This document shows positions 4,445 through 8,344 of a stretch of 8,344 nucleotides of DNA, piece by piece. The position numbers and the translations under genes were made by a program. The DNA lies in assembly GCA_003168295.1 (NCBI GenBank), contig PMST01000538.1, positions 2,965-11,308 on the forward strand, in the 5' to 3' direction. Origin of the DNA: Actinomycetota bacterium. Lineage in GTDB: Bacteria; Actinomycetota; Actinomycetes; Streptosporangiales; Streptosporangiaceae. The stretch's first letter is position 1; each line of letters opens with the position of its first letter. The notes beneath the pieces were generated by a model. It was given only the letters and a program-made list of their open reading frames with translations. It searched no databases and had not been told where the DNA came from.

Positions 4445-7172
4445 CGGCTTCCCCACCTGCTTGTTCATCCTCGGTTGAATCGTGGCCTCCGCTATCCGAG
4501 GCGGTCGGCGGCGCGGATTCGGCAGCAGGGCTCGCGCCGTGCTCCGACCGTCCCTCCTGCCAGCCGCGCTGAAGAGCCGACACGGTCCGGCGGATTTCCG
4601 CGGGCGTGGGCCAGCTCGACGGGCCGCCGCTGGCCATGGTGACCCGGCGCTGCGGCGGGTCAGCACGAAGCTGGGGAGCCAGGCTCGCCTGCCTGACCCG
4701 CCGCGGAAGCTCCTGGCTGTCGCCGTTCGCGTCACGTGACTCCGGTCCAGACTCGTCGGGCAGCGCCGGAAGAGGACCGGTCTGGCGGGAAAGCTTCCCC
4801 GGGGGGGCCGAGGCCACCGGCGTCATCGGGGTGGCGGGCGCCGCCAGCATGCCCGGAACGCCCGGGTCGAGCCCGTCATCACCGGAACCGGTGGTCTCGG
4901 CGGAGTGCTGGCCGCGGTGCCGCGGCGCGAATACGTCGAAGGCAGGCGGCATCAGCACCGGCTCCGGCACCGTTCCCGGCACCAGTATCGGCTCCGGCAC
5001 CGTTCCCGATACGGGGCCCTGGGCCGCCAGCCCCTGGGCGGCCAGCCCCTCGGATCGCCGCAGCGGGCCCGAGATGCGGATCGCCGGCGCCGGTGCGAGC
5101 CCGGGCAGGTCGTCGAGCCCGGGCAGGCCGTCGAGCTCGGAAAACGCCCGGGAGGGGTCCGCCTGGGCTCCGGCGTCGCCGTTGGTCGCGACCTGCGCCA
5201 TGGCGATCGCCGCGGGCTCGCCGGCCAGTGCGGGCCGGAACGCGTCCTCGGTCACCACCAGCTGGCGCGGTATCAGCACGATGGCCGCGGTGCCGCCGTA
5301 CGGTGACGCCTTGAGCGTGACCCGGATGCTGTGCCGCTTGGCGAGCTGGCTGACGACGAACAGGCCGAGCTGCTCGCTGTCGGCCGGGTTGAACTCGGGC
5401 GGCTCGGTCAGCCGCTCGTTGAGTTCCGCCATCCGCTCCGGGCTGATCCCGAGCCCGCGATCCTCGACTTCGATCGCGAATCCGCTCGCGACGATATCCC
5501 CGGACACCCGAACCGAGGTATACGGCGGCGAGAGCGTCGTGGCGTTCTCGATGAGCTCGGCCAGCAGGTGGATGACGTCGGCCACGGCCGAGCCGGAGAG
5601 CCCGGCCTGGCTCCTTGTCGCCACCGCGACCCGGGCGTAGTCCTCGACTTCCGCGATGGCGCCGCGCATCACGTCGATCATCCGCACCGGGTTGCTCCAG
5701 GACCGGCCCGGTGGCGCGCCAGCCAGGATGACCAGGCCTTCCGCATGCCGGCGCATCCGGGTGGTCAGGTGATCGAGGCGGAACAGATCGTCGAGGGCCT
5801 CGGGGTCGGTGGCCCGCCGTTCCATCTGGTCGAGCAGGGTCAGCTGGCGGTGCAGCAGCGACTGGCTACGCCGGGCCAGGCTGCGGAACACGTCGTTGAG
5901 CCCGCGCCGAAGCCTGGCTTCCTCCACCGCGGCCCGGATCGCGGTCTGCCGGACCAGGTCGAAGGACTGCCCGACCCGGTCGATCTCGTCCCCGCTGGCC
6001 CGGCCAGAGCTGGTTCCGCCGGGGCCGGCCTGCAGCGGCGCCGCCTCGTGCTCCACGTCAACGTCCTCGCCTCGCCTCAGCCGGCCGATCACGTCGGGCA
6101 GCTGGTGCTGGGCCACGGTGAGGGCGGAGCGTTCGAGCCCGCGCAGCCGCCGGATGATGCCGCGAGCGACCAGGGTGGTCACCACGATGGTGAGGAGCAG
6201 CGCGAGCAGGGCGATGCCGCTCGTCACCGCGACCCGGATCCACGCCGACCGGCTGGACTGGTGATCGGTCACCAGCTCCGCCTGCGAGACCGCGACGCCG
6301 CCCTTGAAGTAGTCCTGCAGCAGCGTGCCCGCCGTCTGCTGCCACTGGGCCGGCGTGGTCGGCAGCTGGCTGATCTGAGCGCCTCCGGCGAGGGCCTGCT
6401 CGATCGCGGCGAGGTTGGCCTGCGCGGCCACCGAACCGTTCTGCGCGGCGTTGTAGACGCCCAGGTTGACCGGGGTCAGGATGGACTGCGCGGAACCGAG
6501 GTCGGCCTGCCGCGTCGCCGCCGCCTCGGTGAACGCGATGCGGTCGTTCTTCGTCATCCGGTCTCCGGCCAGCATGCCCCCGAGCAGCGCCCACTCCTGC
6601 GAGAGTTCCTCTCTGGCCTGCACGGTCGCGATCAGGCCCAGCGCCTGGCCGACCGCCGTGGCGTTGGTCTCGCTGCTGGCTTCGGTCAGGAACAGCGCGG
6701 GCTCGGCGGCGATGCCCTGGCTGTAGGCGGTGAGCGCGGCCAGCGGCTTGACCGCCCGGTCGCGGACTTCCCCCTCCAGGAGCGTGAGCTTGCCGAGGTT
6801 GCCGAGCATGGCGTTGATCGCCGCCGCCTCGCTGGAGGTCTCGCTGCGCACCGTGGCCGGGGAGGTCATGGCCGCCCGGAACGCCTTGGAGTTCTGGCTG
6901 GTATTCGCGACGGCGTTGTCGTAGGCGGCTAGGTTGGCCGGCGTGGGCGCGAACAGGTAGATCACCGCGGCCGCGCGCTCGGCCTGCAGGTAGTTGACGA
7001 AGTTCGCGGTCGGCAGCGAGGTCTTGTTGATCAGGTTCGGGGCCCGGTCCAGGTCGATAGCGTTGCTGACCGAAGTGCCCGCCACGTAGGCGAGCAGTCC
7101 GACCATGGCGACGAGCGGGATCGCCACCAGGAAGTAAATGCGGAGCCGTATGGATCGGCTACGCGATCCCAT
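4434..7172 (-). CDS. cvnA: CvnA: NIT-domain sensor with histidine-kinase-like ATPase, first gene of conservon
   Basis: A 912-residue membrane sensor. A first transmembrane helix lies at about residues 12-31 and a second at about 313-337. Between them is a largely helical extracytoplasmic region fitting the nitrate/nitrite-sensing (NIT) domain family. A HAMP-like linker follows (about 338-410), then a helical segment with a possible phosphoacceptor region, RLDHLTTRMRRHAEGL (465-480, H468). The GHKL ATPase follows: N box HLLAELIENA (535-544), G1 VEDRGLGIS (569-577), G2 QLGLFVV (601-607) and GGT at 626-628. Residues 640-820 are a long Pro/Ala/Gly-rich linker containing tandem repeats. Two short conserved C-terminal motifs typical of actinobacterial NIT kinases end the protein: LPRRVRQASLAPQL (822-835) and RRTVSALQRGWQEGR (861-875). 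No response regulator is encoded nearby; signalling probably runs through CvnB, CvnC and CvnD. The ATG at 7172 follows GGGGGTG. The ligand is unknown. Confidence 0.93.
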   Translation of the reverse strand: MGSRSRSIRLRIYFLVAIPLVAMVGLLAYVAGTSVSNAIDLDRAPNLINKTSLPTANFVNYLQAERAAAVIYLFAPTPANLAAYDNAVANTSQNSKAFRAAMTSPATVRSETSSEAAAINAMLGNLGKLTLLEGEVRDRAVKPLAALTAYSQGIAAEPALFLTEASSETNATAVGQALGLIATVQAREELSQEWALLGGMLAGDRMTKNDRIAFTEAAATRQADLGSAQSILTPVNLGVYNAAQNGSVAAQANLAAIEQALAGGAQISQLPTTPAQWQQTAGTLLQDYFKGGVAVSQAELVTDHQSSRSAWIRVAVTSGIALLALLLTIVVTTLVARGIIRRLRGLERSALTVAQHQLPDVIGRLRRGEDVDVEHEAAPLQAGPGGTSSGRASGDEIDRVGQSFDLVRQTAIRAAVEEARLRRGLNDVFRSLARRSQSLLHRQLTLLDQMERRATDPEALDDLFRLDHLTTRMRRHAEGLVILAGAPPGRSWSNPVRMIDVMRGAIAEVEDYARVAVATRSQAGLSGSAVADVIHLLAELIENATTLSPPYTSVRVSGDIVASGFAIEVEDRGLGISPERMAELNERLTEPPEFNPADSEQLGLFVVSQLAKRHSIRVTLKASPYGGTAAIVLIPRQLVVTEDAFRPALAGEPAAIAMAQVATNGDAGAQADPSRAFSELDGLPGLDDLPGLAPAPAIRISGPLRRSEGLAAQGLAAQGPVSGTVPEPILVPGTVPEPVLMPPAFDVFAPRHRGQHSAETTGSGDDGLDPGVPGMLAAPATPMTPVASAPPGKLSRQTGPLPALPDESGPESRDANGDSQELPRRVRQASLAPQLRADPPQRRVTMASGGPSSWPTPAEIRRTVSALQRGWQEGRSEHGASPAAESAPPTASDSGGHDSTEDEQAGGEADGT
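4951..5136. repeat. Cluster of short in-frame tandem repeats in the cvnA linker
   Basis: Three tandem duplications lie close together within cvnA. A 30-bp unit repeats at 4951-4980 and 4981-5010 (shared core GCTCCGGCACCGTTCCC at 4961 and 4991), giving PGTVPEPILV/PGTVPEPVLM-like residues. A 15-bp unit repeats from about 5019 to 5048, giving GLAAQ twice. An 18-bp unit repeats at 5101-5118 and 5119-5136, giving the LDGLPG/LDDLPG series. All periods are multiples of three, so the reading frame is kept. They sit in the region predicted to be disordered, between the ATPase domain and the conserved C-terminal motifs. Confidence 0.8.
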
Positions 7173-7399
7173 GACACCCCCATGGTCCAGAGGCTAGGAA
7201 TGCGCGTTCCCCGTCGCATTCAACTATCGGTCAAGACGGCCAGAATAGCCCATAGCACGCATCCCCCGGAGCGAGAAGGACGATATATCTCACTACCTGG
7301 GGACGTATAAGCCTAATGTCCCTATTGTAACGTTCTCCCAGCTAGTGACGTAATATGACTACTGGTGCCGACGAGGCGGCGAGACGCCCGCCCTGCTTT

Positions 7400-7422
7400 T
7401 TGTCGGTGTGAGCGCCTACCCT
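7400..7422 (+). promoter_or_regulatory. RecA-NDp/PafBC-type DNA-damage promoter of the helicase gene
   Basis: The sequence reads TTGTCGGTG at 7400-7408, exactly eight bases, then TACCCT at 7417-7422. This matches every defined position of the RecA-independent DNA-damage promoter consensus of actinobacteria (TTGTCRGTG-N8-TANNNT), which in mycobacteria is activated by PafBC. With TACCCT as the -10 element, transcription should start near 7429, where an in-frame GTG of the helicase begins. That would make the mRNA leaderless and explains why no Shine-Dalgarno sequence is seen. The match is seen directly; use by PafBC is inference. Confidence 0.6.
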
Positions 7423-8344
7423 ATGTGGGTGGCCGCCCTCGCAATAGATGCCCTCCTTGACGGACTCAATCCAGAGCAGCGCGCTGCCGTGGTGCACGAG
7501 GGCAGCCCGCTGCTGATCGTGGCCGGCGCGGGCTCGGGGAAGACCCGCGTGCTCACGCACCGGATCGCTTACCTGCTGGCCGCGCGGGACGTGGCGCCGC
7601 ACGAGATCCTGGCCATTACCTTCACCAATAAGGCGGCCGGCGAGATGGCCGGCCGCGTCGCCGCCCTGGTCGGCCCGCGGTCCAGGGCCATGTGGGTGAT
7701 GACGTTCCACTCGGCCTGCGTGCGCATCCTGCGCCGGGAGGCCAAGCGGTTCGGCTATCCCTCGTCGTTTTCCATCTACGACCAGGCAGACTCGCAGCGC
7801 CTGATGGCGCTCACCTGCCGCGAACTCGAGCTCGACGCCAAGCAGTTCCCGCCGAAGGCGATGGCCGCCCAGGTGTCGAACCTGAAGAACGAGCTGGTCG
7901 ACCACGAAACGTTCGCGGCCCGCGCGCAGACGGCCCGGGACAAGGCCCTGGCCGAGGCGTACAGCGAGTATCAGCGCCGGCTGTTCGCGGCCGGCGCGAT
8001 GGACTTCGATGACCTGATCATGGTCACGGTCAACCTTTTCCAGGCCATACCGGAGGTCGCCGAGCACTACCGCCGCCGGTTCCGGCACGTGCTGGTGGAC
8101 GAGTACCAGGACACCAACCACGCGCAGTACGTCCTGATCTCCGAGCTAGTCTCCGGTGGTGCTCCGCTCTTTTCCGGCCGAACGGGCAGTCCCGACACTC
8201 CCGACCCAACTCTCCCGCCCGCCGAGCTATGCGTCGTCGGCGACGCGGACCAGTCCATCTATGCCTTCCGCGGCGCGACGATACGCAACATTGTCGAGTT
8301 CGAGCAGGACTACCCGGACGCCAAGGTCATCCTCCTCGAGCAGA
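7423..8344 (+). CDS. pcrA: PcrA/UvrD-type superfamily 1 DNA helicase, N-terminal part (3' end outside window)
   Basis: An ATP-dependent 3'-5' DNA helicase used in repair and replication; 307 residues are visible and the frame runs open to the window end, against a family length of about 750-850. Motifs in order (from 7423): Q motif LNPEQRAAV (15-23), Walker A AGAGSGKT (34-41), motif Ia ITFTNKAA (65-72), motif Ib TFHS (94-97), Walker B/motif II DEYQDT (226-231) and motif III GDADQSIYAFRGA (273-285). The wording is that of actinobacterial UvrD1/PcrA. The first in-frame ATG is at 7423, but the promoter match at 7400-7422 predicts an RNA start near 7429, making GTG 7429 a likely leaderless start; GTG 7408 is less likely. 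No Shine-Dalgarno precedes any candidate. A stop in frame at 7351-7353 limits upstream extension. An extra linker of roughly 15-20 residues lies between motifs II and III (about 243-266). Confidence 0.93.
   Translation, partial: MWVAALAIDALLDGLNPEQRAAVVHEGSPLLIVAGAGSGKTRVLTHRIAYLLAARDVAPHEILAITFTNKAAGEMAGRVAALVGPRSRAMWVMTFHSACVRILRREAKRFGYPSSFSIYDQADSQRLMALTCRELELDAKQFPPKAMAAQVSNLKNELVDHETFAARAQTARDKALAEAYSEYQRRLFAAGAMDFDDLIMVTVNLFQAIPEVAEHYRRRFRHVLVDEYQDTNHAQYVLISELVSGGAPLFSGRTGSPDTPDPTLPPAELCVVGDADQSIYAFRGATIRNIVEFEQDYPDAKVILLEQ

Noticed and set aside
5331..6932. A 533-codon open frame on the + strand opposite cvnA
   Set aside because: It is a by-product of GC-rich codons: its translation is Arg/Gly/Pro-rich with no family resemblance, whereas the opposite strand encodes a clear CvnA.
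7173..7330. Possible sigma-70-like elements for cvnA on the - strand (TTGACC near 7228-7233, TATTCT near 7242-7247)
   Set aside because: The hexamers are not in a workable order or spacing (the -10-like box lies upstream of the -35-like box), so no promoter is called; the region also has an AT-rich palindrome, GATATATC at 7282-7289, of no clear meaning.
7375..7401. GGCGG/CCGCC hairpin followed, after four bases, by five T's, resembling a small intrinsic terminator or attenuator
   Set aside because: The stem is only 5 bp with an 8-nt loop, no + strand gene lies upstream, and the T-run overlaps the upstream box of the predicted helicase promoter, whose RNA would start downstream of it.
7342..8121. 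A 259-codon - strand open frame opposite the helicase
   Set aside because: The + strand frame holds all N-terminal superfamily 1 helicase motifs; the antisense translation resembles nothing and is a shadow.

Overview
The window is high-GC DNA with strongly GC-biased third codon positions. It carries gene families typical of filamentous actinomycetes: a conservon signalling operon, a DUF5753-type XRE regulator paired with a DUF397 protein, an RsbW-like ATP-binding protein, and an actinobacterial-type PcrA/UvrD helicase. I assign it to a Streptomyces- or Streptosporangiales-like actinomycete; the genus cannot be named from this sequence. There is no sign of a phage, transposon, CRISPR array or RNA gene, and the layout is compact and chromosomal.

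Left part (1-3031). The 3' two-thirds of a saccharopine dehydrogenase-family gene runs rightward off the left edge and meets, tail to tail, a leftward pair: a small DUF397 protein (1962-2222) followed by an XRE/DUF5753 regulator (863-1765). Diverging from the DUF397 gene, an RsbW-like anti-sigma/ATP-binding protein (2477-3031) runs rightward. These three genes have the composition of the whiJ/abaA-type loci of Streptomyces (helix-turn-helix regulator, small DUF397 partner, anti-sigma-like ATPase). The 254-bp divergent intergenic region holds three exact copies of the octamer TCAGGCAC, plus a partial fourth. They are arranged to face both genes and are a good candidate operator set.

Middle part (3034-7172). 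A complete leftward conservon lies here: cvnA (sensor with NIT domain and histidine-kinase-like ATPase), cvnB (roadblock/LC7), cvnC (DUF742, winged helix) and cvnD (Ras/MglA-like GTPase). The genes are tightly packed, with overlaps of 11 and 20 nt and one 9-nt gap. By family knowledge these form a membrane-associated complex resembling a eukaryotic G-protein system. No cytochrome P450 (cvnE) follows cvnD; the operon ends 2 nt from the stop of the convergent ATP-binding gene. The linker of CvnA is low-complexity and carries three adjacent in-frame tandem repeats.

Right part (7173-8344). A 250-bp divergent intergenic region precedes a rightward pcrA/uvrD-type helicase gene, which is cut by the window end. 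Immediately before its start is an exact match to the RecA-independent DNA-damage promoter consensus (RecA-NDp, the PafBC type). Its position predicts a leaderless mRNA beginning at an in-frame GTG. The helicase also carries an extra linker of roughly 15-20 residues between motifs II and III with less GC-biased codons.

Nothing here is a wholly unknown system. The points most worth following are the PafBC-type leaderless promoter of the helicase, the TCAGGCAC operator candidates, and the joining of a WhiJ-like module to a conservon.
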